In this document: positions 50,313 through 60,925 of the stretch, one piece after another | Layout of the letters: every line of letters starts with the position of its first letter | How positions within the stretch are numbered: position 1 is the first letter of the stretch | Assembly (NCBI RefSeq): GCF_018596315.1 | Contig: NZ_JAHEAG010000015.1 | Location: 62,001-126,000, forward strand | Source: Bradyrhizobium sp. SRL28 | GTDB taxonomy: Bacteria; Pseudomonadota; Alphaproteobacteria; Rhizobiales; Xanthobacteraceae | DNA length: 64,000 nt | Reading direction: 5' to 3' | Notes under the pieces: generated by a model | Databases searched by the model: none | What the model saw: only the letters and a program-made list of their open reading frames with translations | What the model was told of the DNA's origin: nothing | Made by a program: the position numbers and the translations under genes

Positions 50313-50765
50313 TCAGCTCTCCCGCGGCCGCCAGACCTCCTGCAGATCTGTCCAGCGCTCGGGAAGTCCCTCGCTCAACTTGGCGGTGCCGCCGCAAGCC
50401 GGCAGGTGAACCGTCAGGGTCTTCCAATCGTCCGTGTCGCGCGGCGTAAGGTTGCGCAACATGATCTTCTCATGCGTGCGATTGATCTCTTTGAACTCAT
50501 ACCGATAGGCGACGACACCCGGCGGGTACTCACGCCAGACGTCGCCCTCCTTTTTGAAATCGCTCTGCGTACCGAGATAGACGTCGGAGGTGCGGCAACT
50601 GGGAAGATTGAGCGTCTTGAGAATCAGCGGAACGGCAGTGCCTGCCTGGCTGATCATGGCGAACACAGCGGTCGCCGTGGTCACCCCGCCGAAAAGCATT
50701 GCCAGCAGACCCGGCCTCAACCCGCTCAGATACGTCGAAAAGAAGGTAGCGCGTGCTTTCTCCAT
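50313..50765 (-). CDS. Membrane-anchored hypothetical protein
   Basis: 150 residues. One N-terminal hydrophobic helix (LRPGLLAMLFGGVTTATAVFAM) acts as anchor or signal; the remainder (SCRTSDVYLGTQSDFKKEGD, YRYEFKEINRTHEKIML, HLPACGGTAKL) looks like a small periplasmic beta domain with a possible disulphide between two Cys. No known domain recognised. Its upstream region is shared with tauE and holds an exact CRP-type palindrome. Confidence 0.65.
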   Translation of the reverse strand: MEKARATFFSTYLSGLRPGLLAMLFGGVTTATAVFAMISQAGTAVPLILKTLNLPSCRTSDVYLGTQSDFKKEGDVWREYPPGVVAYRYEFKEINRTHEKIMLRNLTPRDTDDWKTLTVHLPACGGTAKLSEGLPERWTDLQEVWRPRES

Positions 50766-50881
50766 GATTGCGGTCTCCCCTCATCCGGCGACCAATACTG
50801 GCGAAATTGCGCAGCCGATCGCTCTAACCAGCCAAGATCCCGTCCCACGCCAGCAACCTTGCAGAAAACGGGCGGCGCGAA

Positions 50882-50897
50882 TGTGACCCAGCTCACA
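50882..50897. promoter_or_regulatory. CRP-type binding site (exact consensus)
   Basis: TGTGACCCAGCTCACA matches TGTGA-N6-TCACA exactly. It lies in the divergent region between the hypothetical membrane protein (start 50765) and tauE (start 51006), about 110-120 bases from each. Confidence 0.6.
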
Positions 50898-51005
50898 ACC
50901 AACGGTGACATTTACCAAGCCGACCCTCATGTTCGGATCTTGCGATTGCCGTTACCATCGCCATCACGATTCCCGGCACCTCCGCCGGTCCCGGAGCTGT
51001 AATCC

Positions 51006-51728
51006 TTGGGATTCCTCTTCGTCCTCATTGTCGGCCTGCTCGCCGGCACCATCTCAGGCATTGTCGGCACGGGATCGTCGATCATGCTGATGCCGGTGCT
51101 GGTCTATCAATTCGGGCCAAAGGAAGCGGTGCCGATCATGGCGGTCGCGGCCGTGATGGCGAACCTGTCGCGTATTCTCGCCTGGTGGCGCGAGGTCGAT
51201 TGGCGGGCCTGCGCTGCCTATTCGGTCACGGGGATTCCGGCCGCTGCGCTTGGCGCGCGGACGTTGCTCGCGCTGCCGTCGCATGCCGTCGACATCGCGA
51301 TCGGCCTGTTTCTCATCGCGATGGTGCCGGTGCGACATTGGCTGGAGCGCCATCAGCTCAAGGCGCAGCTCTGGCACCTGGCGGTCGGCGGGGCGATCAT
51401 CGGCTATATCACCGGCATCGTGGTGTCGACTGGGCCGCTTAGCGTGCCGCTGTTTCTGTTCTACGGGCTGAACAAAGGCGCCTTTCTCGCCACCGAAGCC
51501 GCAAGCTCGCTCGGGCTCTATCTGAGCAAGTCGGTCACGTTCGAACGCTTCGGCGCGCTGACGCCTGATATCGCGCTGAAAGGCCTGATTGCGGGCTCCT
51601 CCCTCATGTTCGGCGCCTTCATCGCCAAACGTTTCGTGCTGCATCTCAAGCCCGACGTCTTTCGATTGTTGATGGATGGCATCATGCTGGTCGCCGGTCT
51701 CACCCTGTTGTGGACGGCATTTTCTTAA
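51006..51728 (+). CDS. TauE/SafE family sulfite/organosulfonate exporter
   Basis: 240 residues from TTG 51006. A TTG start is required because an in-frame TAA lies two codons upstream and the first ATG falls inside the first helix region; GGAG precedes it. Membrane protein of about seven to eight helices with GLLAGTISGIVGTGSSIMLM near the N-terminus and a second inverted half (GGAIIGYITGIVVSTGPLSV). Members export sulfite, sulfoacetate or similar anions. Confidence 0.88.
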   Translation: MGFLFVLIVGLLAGTISGIVGTGSSIMLMPVLVYQFGPKEAVPIMAVAAVMANLSRILAWWREVDWRACAAYSVTGIPAAALGARTLLALPSHAVDIAIGLFLIAMVPVRHWLERHQLKAQLWHLAVGGAIIGYITGIVVSTGPLSVPLFLFYGLNKGAFLATEAASSLGLYLSKSVTFERFGALTPDIALKGLIAGSSLMFGAFIAKRFVLHLKPDVFRLLMDGIMLVAGLTLLWTAFS

Positions 51729-52028
51729 GGATGCGGCGCTCCGCCTGAACCATTCGCCATCCATGCCCGACCAAGTGACGCCTGTCACATCCGTTCGGCA
51801 AGTGACCAAAGATCAATGCCGGACAAGGATTCGCATCTCGCGAAGGCCATGGTCGCAAGCTGCGCGATGTCGGCGCCGTGCATCTGGCGCAAGTCGAACG
51901 CTTCGCCCTTCACTTTTTCAATGGCTAGCTAGGACGCGCGCCCTCCGGTGGTATGATGCCGGCGTGAACGGCGCCGGGCGCCGTGGCATGGTGCATCATC
52001 CGATACATTTAGTTTGGGGACGAGTGTC
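51729..52028. other. Intergenic region upstream of the second adenylate cyclase
   Basis: 300 bases without a gene. It contains a near-consensus CRP-type palindrome at 51775-51790. No clear terminator for tauE or promoter hexamers recognised. Confidence 0.4.
51775..51790. promoter_or_regulatory. CRP-type binding site (one mismatch)
   Basis: AGTGACGCCTGTCACA fits TGTGA-N6-TCACA at nine of ten fixed positions. Located 239 bases before the start of the adenylate cyclase gene at 52029. Confidence 0.4.
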
Positions 52029-53432
52029 TTGAGCGCATTGGCGGAAACGGCCGATATCACAAATCTTCGAAGCGAAGCGGCAGGGCGAGCCGACGCCCAA
52101 CAAGAGACCCAGAAGTTCGCTGAAGCCGCGATTGCGGACAGCAAGCGCCAGGGTCTCCTTCTCGCTGTCCGGGCTCGCTGGGTCGCGCTGGCAGTGATTG
52201 CCGTTACCTTACCGATCATCAACCCGAACTGGGACGTGATCTACTACATCGTAATGCTCGGCTTTTTTGCCTTGATCGGTTGGGCCCAACTCAAGGTCGG
52301 CAAGGTAGGCCGTTCGCAGCCGGAGCTTTTCCTGATCTTTTGTGATCTGGCGCTAATTACCTTCCTCACCGTCGTGCCCAATCCGTTAAGCACCGAGAAC
52401 TGGCCGATCGGCATGCAATTCCGGTTCGAGACATTCATCTATTTCTTTGTCTTCCTGGCTACCGCGACCCTTGCCTATTCGTGGCGAACGGTGTTCGCGA
52501 TGGGCTTCTGGACCTCGGCCGTGTGGGCGATCGGCGTCGGCTGGGCCTACCTGCAGCCCGAAACCCACGCGGAGTTGTCGGAACGCGTGCGAGCCGCCAT
52601 CGGCTCCGATCCCAGAATGTTCCACATCATCAACCCCACAGCGATCGGCATTCCGGCACGATTCCAGGAAATCACGGTGTTCCTGATCGTCGCCATGACG
52701 TTGGCGCTGGCAGTGCGCCGCTCGAATGCGCTTCTGATCAGCCACGCCGGAATCGAACGCGAACGCGCCAATCTGGCGCGCTATTTCTCGCCCAACGTTG
52801 TCAACCAATTGTCTGTCAATGACGAGCCGCTCACGCGGGTTCACACCCAGGACGTTGCGGTATTGTTTGCCGATATCGTGGGATTCACCACCTATGCCGA
52901 TGGACGAGACCCAAGGGACGTCATCGGCACGCTGCGACAATTCCATGAACGAATGGAAAGAGAAGTGTTCCGGCACGGAGGAACCCTCGACAAGTACCTC
53001 GGCGATGGCCTGATGGCGACGTTCGGCACGCCGTTCGCCGGCGATTCCGACGCGTTGAACGCCTTGCGTTGCGCGAGAGGTATGGTCGCTTCGATTGCGG
53101 AGTTGAACAGAGAACGGAAGGATCGCAACGAGCCGCCGATTCAGGTCAGCGTCGGATTGCACTACGGCCAGGTCGTGCTTGGGGACATCGGCCTCAACCG
53201 GCTCGAATTCGCTGTCATCGGCACCACCGTCAATGCGGCGAGCCGGCTCGAGGCACTTACCCGCGAATTCGGATGCGCCATCGTGGTCAGCGACGCGCTG
53301 GTGCGGCAGGCCCGGGCGGAAACCAACCAGTCGAGCGCCGACTTCGCGTTGCTTGTCGAGCAGCCGGCACAGATCATTCGCGGTCTCGAGCAACCGGTCG
53401 GTATCTGGACGTGTGCGCATGTCGCTGCGTGA
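52029..53432 (+). CDS. Membrane-bound class III adenylate/guanylate cyclase
   Basis: 467 residues from TTG 52029 (MSALAETADITNL), with GGGGA eight bases upstream; another TTG lies five codons earlier. About six membrane helices occupy residues 45-240. The catalytic domain follows: FADIVGFTTYAD, LDKYLGDGLMATFG with the second Asp and the Lys, and EFAVIGTTVNAASR. All residues for catalysis are present. The membrane part is probably the sensor. Second cyclase gene within 3 kb. Confidence 0.9.
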   Translation: MSALAETADITNLRSEAAGRADAQQETQKFAEAAIADSKRQGLLLAVRARWVALAVIAVTLPIINPNWDVIYYIVMLGFFALIGWAQLKVGKVGRSQPELFLIFCDLALITFLTVVPNPLSTENWPIGMQFRFETFIYFFVFLATATLAYSWRTVFAMGFWTSAVWAIGVGWAYLQPETHAELSERVRAAIGSDPRMFHIINPTAIGIPARFQEITVFLIVAMTLALAVRRSNALLISHAGIERERANLARYFSPNVVNQLSVNDEPLTRVHTQDVAVLFADIVGFTTYADGRDPRDVIGTLRQFHERMEREVFRHGGTLDKYLGDGLMATFGTPFAGDSDALNALRCARGMVASIAELNRERKDRNEPPIQVSVGLHYGQVVLGDIGLNRLEFAVIGTTVNAASRLEALTREFGCAIVVSDALVRQARAETNQSSADFALLVEQPAQIIRGLEQPVGIWTCAHVAA

Positions 53433-53539
53433 CGCCCTGAAGCGACGCGATGGATGCATTGGCACTCATCGCGCCCTTCGGCTTCTTTTCGTGCTATGAG
53501 TCCCCGCCCGTTCCACTGAGACTGCGACTCACTCCCTTC

Positions 53540-55009
<1,470 letters not shown>

Positions 55010-55174
55010 AGCGGCGTGACGCGCACGGCCCTCGCCGCTATACAACGCGCGCGAAAGGCGGGTGGGATGGCGCGATATCCGGCCTTGCGGGATGCGCCGT
55101 CTGCCCCTCACTTGGGGGTGATCTTAACCCGCCGATTCGCTGCTTGAGAACTTACGAGCGGACCTGACCAGCCG

Positions 55175-55804
55175 ATGCCGATAACGATACTCGATCTCGT
55201 CCTGCTCGGAGTGATGCTGATTTCGGGGCTGCTCGCCATGGTGCGCGGCTTCATGCGCGAAATCCTGTCGATCGCGGCATGGGGCGCGGCGGCACTGGTG
55301 ACGCTGTATGCCTTCTCGAAGCTGCTGCCGACCGCCAAGGCCTATTTCAATAACGACACGGTCGCTTCCGTGGTGGTAGTAGCCGGCACCTTCATCGGCA
55401 CTCTGATCGTGGTCTCCGTCATCACGGTGCGGATTTCGGACATGATCCTGGATTCGCGGATCGGCGCGCTGGATCGCACGCTCGGATTCCTGTTTGGGCT
55501 CGGTCGCGGTCTTTTGATCGTGGTGGTCGCGTTCCTGTTCTTCAGCTGGCTGGTCCCGGACAAGCAGCGGCCGGACTGGATCACGGGTGCGAAGTCCCGG
55601 GTGGTCCTGCAAGGAACCGGGGATTGGTTAATGTCGCTCTTGCCGGACGACCCCGAGAACACCATCTTAAAGAGATTCAAGAAGAATAAACCGGAAGACG
55701 ATCAAACTGACGCCGACCAGGCAGCCCCTGCGTCTGGCGATGGCTACAGTAAACCTGCCCGCGACAGCCTTAAAAAGCTGATCGAGAAACCCGCGGGCCG
55801 CTAA
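55175..55804 (+). CDS. cvpA: CvpA family membrane protein
   Basis: 209 residues with four membrane helices (TILDLVLLGVMLISGLLAMV, LSIAAWGAAALVTLYAF, VVVVAGTFIGTLIVVSVI, GLLIVVVAFLFFSWLV) and the CvpA core motif GFMREILSIAAWG and ALDRTLGFLFGLGRG. A charged tail of about 60 residues follows. The family is linked to envelope stress in enterobacteria. It precedes purF, as in many proteobacteria. Confidence 0.93.
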   Translation: MPITILDLVLLGVMLISGLLAMVRGFMREILSIAAWGAAALVTLYAFSKLLPTAKAYFNNDTVASVVVVAGTFIGTLIVVSVITVRISDMILDSRIGALDRTLGFLFGLGRGLLIVVVAFLFFSWLVPDKQRPDWITGAKSRVVLQGTGDWLMSLLPDDPENTILKRFKKNKPEDDQTDADQAAPASGDGYSKPARDSLKKLIEKPAGR

Positions 55805-55825
55805 TTCTGGCCAAATAGAGAGGCG

Positions 55826-57340
55826 ATGGACGCGATGCAAAACCCTTCCGATCCCGCCGGCCAACTCGACCCGAATGCTGGCATCGAGTTGCAGGACGAT
55901 CTCGAAGGCGACACGCTACGCGAGGAATGCGGCGTGTTCGGCATCTTCGGCCACCCCGAGGCCTCTGCCATCACAGCGCTGGGACTACACGCCCTCCAGC
56001 ATCGCGGCCAGGAAGCCGCCGGCATCGTCTCCTTCGACGGCAGCCGCTTTCATTCCGAACGCCGCCTCGGCCTCGTCGGCGATACGTTCTCCCGCCGCGA
56101 AGTGATCGAGCGCCTGCCCGGCATTGTGGCCGTCGGCCATGTCCGCTATTCCACCACCGGCGCCACCATCCTGCGCAACGTCCAGCCGCTGTTCGCCGAA
56201 TTGAATGCTGGCGGCTTCGCAGTCGGCCACAACGGCAATCTCACCAACGGACTGACGCTGCGCCGCGAACTCGTGAAGAACGGCGCCATGATGCAGTCGA
56301 CCACCGATACCGAGGTGATCCTGCACCTGGTCGCGCAATCCAGGCGTGGCCGTTTCGTCGACCGCTTCATCGAGTCGCTGCGCGCGATCGAAGGTGCTTA
56401 CGCGCTGGTCGCGCTCACCAACAAGAAGCTGATCGGCGCCCGCGATCCCCTGGGCATCCGCCCGCTGGTGCTCGGCGACCTCGACGGCCGCCCGATCCTG
56501 ACCTCGGAAACATGCGCGCTCGACATGATCGGCGCAAAATATGTCCGCGACATCGAGCCCGGCGAAATCATCGTGTTCGACGAGGCCGGCGCGCACAGCC
56601 ACAAGCCGTTCCCGCCGAAGCCGCCGCGGCCCTGTATCTTCGAATATATTTACTTCTCGCGGCCGGACTCCATCGTCGGCGGCCGCTCGGTCTACGACGT
56701 CCGCAAGGCCTTCGGCGCGCAGCTCGCGCGCGAGAGCCATGTCGAAGTCGACGTCGTAGTGCCGGTGCCGGATTCCGGCGTGCCGGCAGCGGTCGGCTAC
56801 AGCCAGCATTCCGGCGTGCCGTTCGAACTCGGCATCATCCGTAACCACTATGTCGGCCGCACCTTCATCCAGCCGACGCAGAGCGTGCGCGAACTCGGCG
56901 TGCGCATGAAGCATTCGGCCAACCGTGCCGCGATCGAGGGCAAGCGGATCATCCTGATCGACGACTCGCTGGTGCGCGGGACCACGTCCAAGAAGATCGT
57001 CCGCATGATGCGCGATGCCGGCGCGCGCGAGGTTCACTTCCGCCTCGCCTCGCCCCCGATCCTCTATCCCGACTATTACGGCATCGATCTACCGGACCGC
57101 GGCGGACTTCTCGCTGCCACCCATTCGCTGGAAGAGATGCGCGACATCATCGGCGCGGACTCGCTGGCGTTCCTGTCGATCGACGGCATGTACCGTGCCA
57201 TGGGTGAGCCGGGCCGCGATCCCGCCAATCCGAAGTTCTCCGACCACTGCTTCACCGGCGCCTATCCAACCCACCTCACCGACCAGACCCAGGTCGAGCC
57301 GCAGCCCCGGCAGTTGTCGCTGCTGGCGGAAGCGAGCTGA
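55826..57340 (+). CDS. purF: Amidophosphoribosyltransferase
   Basis: 504 residues. First committed step of purine synthesis, making phosphoribosylamine from PRPP and glutamine. A propeptide of about 34 residues precedes the N-terminal nucleophile Cys in EECGVFGIFGHPEAS, followed by LQHRGQEAAGIVSFDG and HVRYSTTG. The PRPP loop is RIILIDDSLVRGTTSKKIV, and SDHCFTGAYPT is near the end. It follows cvpA by 21 bases. Confidence 0.96.
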   Translation: MDAMQNPSDPAGQLDPNAGIELQDDLEGDTLREECGVFGIFGHPEASAITALGLHALQHRGQEAAGIVSFDGSRFHSERRLGLVGDTFSRREVIERLPGIVAVGHVRYSTTGATILRNVQPLFAELNAGGFAVGHNGNLTNGLTLRRELVKNGAMMQSTTDTEVILHLVAQSRRGRFVDRFIESLRAIEGAYALVALTNKKLIGARDPLGIRPLVLGDLDGRPILTSETCALDMIGAKYVRDIEPGEIIVFDEAGAHSHKPFPPKPPRPCIFEYIYFSRPDSIVGGRSVYDVRKAFGAQLARESHVEVDVVVPVPDSGVPAAVGYSQHSGVPFELGIIRNHYVGRTFIQPTQSVRELGVRMKHSANRAAIEGKRIILIDDSLVRGTTSKKIVRMMRDAGAREVHFRLASPPILYPDYYGIDLPDRGGLLAATHSLEEMRDIIGADSLAFLSIDGMYRAMGEPGRDPANPKFSDHCFTGAYPTHLTDQTQVEPQPRQLSLLAEAS

Positions 57341-57353
57341 CGCGGCCACCGCT

Positions 57354-57476
57354 GTCGTCCCTGCGAACGCAGGGACCCATAGCCACCGGCCTTCGTTTTT
57401 CGGACGTTTTTTGATACGAACACCCTCCGCCTCGTAGCCGTCACGGCGTATGGGTCCCTGCGTTCGCAGGGACGAC
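57354..57476. repeat. Inverted-repeat element with self-complementary arms
   Basis: The 28-base arms (57354-57381 and 57449-57476) are perfect inverted copies, each containing its own hairpin GTCCCTGCG-AA-CGCAGGGAC. It lies between purF and the SDR gene. The type is, from memory, widespread between Bradyrhizobium genes. Confidence 0.85.
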
Positions 57477-57496
57477 CACCTAGAGTACGACCTTCA

Positions 57497-58237
57497 ATGA
57501 CCAAACCCCTCGCCTCCCGTATCGCGCTCGTCACCGGCGCCTCACGCGGTATCGGCTATGCCACGGCCCGTGCGCTTGCCCGCGCCGGCGCGCATGTCGT
57601 GGCCGTCGCGCGCACGCAAGGCGGGCTGGAGGAGCTCGACGACGAGATACGGAAAGACGGCGGCAGCGCCACGCTGGTGCCGCTGAACCTGACCGATTTC
57701 GACGGCATCGCGCGGCTGGGCGCGGCGTTGCATGAACGCCATGGCAAGCTCGACATTCTCGTCGGCAATGCCGGTATCGCCGGCCCCTCCTCGCCGCTCG
57801 GCCATATCGAACTGAAGCCCTGGAACGACGTGATGGCGATCAACGTCACCGCGAACTTCCAGCTTATCCGCTGCATGGACCCGCTGCTCAGGGTCTCGGA
57901 CGCCGGCCGCGCCGTGTTCGTGACTTCCGGTGCTGCCAGCAAGGCGAACGCCTATCAGGGCCCCTACGCGGCCTCAAAGGCCGCCCTGGACACGCTGGTG
58001 CGTTCCTGGGCCCACGAGACCGTGAGCACGAAACTGCGTGTCAACCTGTTCAGCCCCGGCCCGATCCGCACCCGCATGCGCGCCAGCGTGTTTCCCGGCG
58101 AAGACCCGATGACGCTGGATACGCCGGAACAGGCGGCGGAATTCATCGTGCCGATGTGCGCGCCAGAGTGGAACGAGACCGGCAAGCTCTACGACTACAA
58201 GACCCGCACGCTGATGAGCTTTCAGCCGCCGGCGTAA
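57497..58237 (+). CDS. Short-chain dehydrogenase/reductase
   Basis: 246 residues. Classical SDR: IALVTGASRGIGYATARAL for NAD(P) binding, GNAGIAGPSS, the catalytic Ser in VFVTSGAASK and YAASKAALD with Tyr and Lys. The end FSPGPIRTRMRAS is typical. Substrate unknown. Separated from purF by the inverted-repeat element. Confidence 0.9.
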   Translation: MTKPLASRIALVTGASRGIGYATARALARAGAHVVAVARTQGGLEELDDEIRKDGGSATLVPLNLTDFDGIARLGAALHERHGKLDILVGNAGIAGPSSPLGHIELKPWNDVMAINVTANFQLIRCMDPLLRVSDAGRAVFVTSGAASKANAYQGPYAASKAALDTLVRSWAHETVSTKLRVNLFSPGPIRTRMRASVFPGEDPMTLDTPEQAAEFIVPMCAPEWNETGKLYDYKTRTLMSFQPPA

Positions 58238-58289
58238 GCTCTTGCGAGCCTCCTCCGTCATTGCCAATCAGCGAATTAGTGAACATCGA

Positions 58290-58365
58290 CAATTGCGAGT
58301 GAAGCGAAGCAATCCATGTTGCCGCTTGTTGAGACATGGATTGCTTCGCTGCGCTCGCAACGACG
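58290..58365. repeat. Inverted-repeat element
   Basis: Arms of 25 bases (58295-58319 and 58334-58358) match at 23 positions; the core is GCGAAGCAATCCATGT. It fits a common palindromic repeat family in Bradyrhizobium (from memory). Confidence 0.8.
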
Positions 58366-58451
58366 GTGTCCAGCGTTGACTCCCAGACCTCCCCACGATT
58401 GACTGCCTCCCAGCGGGAGAACCCGCCAAGAAAAATCATCGGGAGGCACTC

Positions 58452-59588
58452 ATGACGCCGACGCTTAATCGCGCCCGCCAAAATCTCGCCAAAGCCATTG
58501 CTACCTGTTTCACCGCCGCAATGCTGATTGCGACGCCCGCACCGTCACACGCCGGCGAAATCCCCACCTTCGCAGTCGATGCGTCCTGGCCAAAACCGCT
58601 GCCGAACAACTGGATCCTTGGCCAGGTCGGCGGCATCACGGTCGACTCGCAGGGCCATATCTGGGTGATCCATCGTCCGCGCTCGCTGACCGACGATGAA
58701 AAGGGTGCTGCGCTGAATCCGCCTCGCTCGAAATGCTGCGTGTCGGCCCCGCCGGTGCTCGAGTTCGACGCCGACGGCAATCTGCTGCGCTCCTGGGGTG
58801 GCCCCGGCGAAGGCTACGAATGGGTCGGCCGCGAGCACGGCATCGAAGTGGATGAGAAGGGGTTCGTGTGGGTCGGCGGCAATGCCGACAACGACAATGC
58901 GATCCTGAAATTCACCGCCGACGGCAAGTTCGTGATGCAGATCGGAACGATCGCACCGAGCAAGGGCTCCAGTGACACCACGCAGCTCGGCAAGCCCGCC
59001 GAGACCGCGGTCGACAAGGACGCCAATGAAATCTTCGTTGCCGACGGCTACGGCAATCGCCGCATCATCGTGTTTGATGCGACGACCGGCGCCTACAAGC
59101 GGCACTGGGGCGCCTACGGCAAGCCGCCCAGCGATGACAAGCAGCCGCCCTATGATCCCAATGGACCGGCCCCGCAGCAATTCGCCAACCCCGTGCATTG
59201 CGTAAAACTCGCCAATGACGGGTTGCTCTATGTCTGCGACCGCATGAACAACCGCATCCAGGTGTTCAGGAAAGATGGAACCTTCGTTAAGGAATGGTTC
59301 TACGAAAAGAACACGCGCGGCAATGGCGCGGTGTGGGATATAGCGATCTGGCCCGACCCGAAGCAGACTTATTTGCTGAGCGCTGATGGCGAGAACAACG
59401 AAATCCGGGTGCTGAAACGGGACGATGGTACCGTGGTCGGCAGTTTTGGCCGCAGCGGCCGCAATGCCGGGCAGTTCCACTGGATTCACGCCATGGCGAT
59501 AGATGCCAAGGGTAACGTTTATACCGCCGAGGTCGATACCGGTAAGCGGATCCAGAAGTTCAAGCTGACCTCGGACGCGCTACGATAG
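58452..59588 (+). CDS. Exported NHL-repeat beta-propeller protein
   Basis: 378 residues. Signal peptide with cleavage near SHAGE (residue 36). The mature part has repeated NHL/six-bladed-propeller units: GGITVDSQGHIWVIHRP, EHGIEVDEKGFVWVGGN, ETAVDKDANEIFVADGYGNR, HCVKLANDGLLYVCDRMNNR, AMAIDAKGNVYTAEVDTGKR. The fold resembles peptidyl-amidating-lyase-like and SMP-30-like propellers; catalytic activity is not evident. It lies 93 bases upstream of an ABC substrate-binding protein on the same strand. Confidence 0.85.
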   Translation: MTPTLNRARQNLAKAIATCFTAAMLIATPAPSHAGEIPTFAVDASWPKPLPNNWILGQVGGITVDSQGHIWVIHRPRSLTDDEKGAALNPPRSKCCVSAPPVLEFDADGNLLRSWGGPGEGYEWVGREHGIEVDEKGFVWVGGNADNDNAILKFTADGKFVMQIGTIAPSKGSSDTTQLGKPAETAVDKDANEIFVADGYGNRRIIVFDATTGAYKRHWGAYGKPPSDDKQPPYDPNGPAPQQFANPVHCVKLANDGLLYVCDRMNNRIQVFRKDGTFVKEWFYEKNTRGNGAVWDIAIWPDPKQTYLLSADGENNEIRVLKRDDGTVVGSFGRSGRNAGQFHWIHAMAIDAKGNVYTAEVDTGKRIQKFKLTSDALR

Positions 59589-59681
59589 GTGCATTGCCCG
59601 TCCCGGCGAGAAGGACTATCGCAGGATCGCTGGCAGGTTCCGAAAAGAGAGCCGGCGAACAACCATTTCTGGAGGAATACC

Positions 59682-60908
59682 ATGACGACTAGAATCGCGC
59701 GGCGCTTCGCCGCCTCCGTGGCGCTTGCCGCACTCGGCCTCGCGACGCCAGCACTCGCCCAAGACAAGACCGTCAAGATCGGCGTGTTGAACGATATGTC
59801 GAGCCTCTATGCCGACATTGGCGGCCCCAATTCGGTGGTTGCGGTCAAGATGGCCGTTGAGGATTCCGGCCTCAACAAGAAGGGCTGGAAGATCGAGGTC
59901 GTCAGCGGCGATCACCAGAACAAGCCTGATGTCGGCGTCAACCTCGCACGGCAATGGATCGACAACGACAAGGTCGACGCGATCGCCGATACGCCTAACT
60001 CCGGTGTCGCGCTCGCCGTCAGCAACCTCGTCAAGGAAAAGAACAAGGTGCTGCTCAACTCCGGTGCCGCAACCGCTGATCTCACCGGCAAGGCCTGCAC
60101 CCCGAACACGATCTCCTTCACTTATGACACCTACATGCTGGCGAACGGCACCGGCAAGGCACTCACCAAGGCCGGCGGCGACACCTGGTTCTTCCTGACC
60201 GCCGATTACGCTTTCGGCCATGCGCTGGAGCGCGACACCAGCGCGGTCGTGACCGCCAATGGCGGCAAGGTGCTCGGCGGCGTCAAACACCCGATCAACT
60301 CGTCGGACTTCTCATCCTTCCTGCTGCAGGCGCAAGCCTCCAAGGCCAAGGTCGTCGGTCTTGCCAATGCCGGCGGCGACACCACCAACTCGATCAAGCA
60401 GGCCGCCGAATTCGGCATCGTCGCGGCCGGCCAGAAGCTCGCCGCGCTGCTGTTGTTCATCAACGACGTGCATTCGCTGGGCCTGAAGACCGCGCAGGGC
60501 CTGACGTTCACGGAATCCTTCTACTGGGACCTGAACGACCAGACGCGCGCCTGGTCGAAGCGGTTCTCTGCACAGGCCAGCAAGAACGCGATGCCTTCGA
60601 TGACCCAGGCCGGCAACTACGCCATGGTGCTGCATTATCTCAAGGCAATGGAAGCGCTCGGCGGTAATCCGCATGACGGCGCCAAGGTCGTCGCCAAGAT
60701 GAAGGAACTGCCGACCGACGATCCGCTGTTCGGCAAAGGCCCGCTGCGCGCCGATGGCCGCCGTCTCATCCCGGCCTATCTGTTCGAGGTGAAGAAGCCG
60801 GAAGAGTCGAAGGGACCGTGGGACTATTACAAGCAGATCGCCACGATCTCGGCCGAAGACGCCGCCAAGCCGCTTGAAGCCAGCGAGTGTCCGCTGGTGA
60901 AGAAGTAA
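59682..60908 (+). CDS. ABC transporter substrate-binding protein (branched-chain amino-acid type)
   Basis: 408 residues from ATG 59682 with GGAGGAA upstream. Signal peptide cleaved near PALAQ (residue 26). Type I periplasmic binding protein: KIGVLNDMSSLYADIGGPNS, ADTPNSGVALAVSNLVKE, FLTADYAFGHALERD, LANAGGDTTNSIKQAAEFG. No permease or ATPase genes lie in the window, so it probably serves a system encoded elsewhere. Ligands in this family include amino acids, amides and aromatic acids. Confidence 0.92.
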   Translation: MTTRIARRFAASVALAALGLATPALAQDKTVKIGVLNDMSSLYADIGGPNSVVAVKMAVEDSGLNKKGWKIEVVSGDHQNKPDVGVNLARQWIDNDKVDAIADTPNSGVALAVSNLVKEKNKVLLNSGAATADLTGKACTPNTISFTYDTYMLANGTGKALTKAGGDTWFFLTADYAFGHALERDTSAVVTANGGKVLGGVKHPINSSDFSSFLLQAQASKAKVVGLANAGGDTTNSIKQAAEFGIVAAGQKLAALLLFINDVHSLGLKTAQGLTFTESFYWDLNDQTRAWSKRFSAQASKNAMPSMTQAGNYAMVLHYLKAMEALGGNPHDGAKVVAKMKELPTDDPLFGKGPLRADGRRLIPAYLFEVKKPEESKGPWDYYKQIATISAEDAAKPLEASECPLVKK

Positions 60909-60925
60909 CGGCGTAGCCACGAGCG

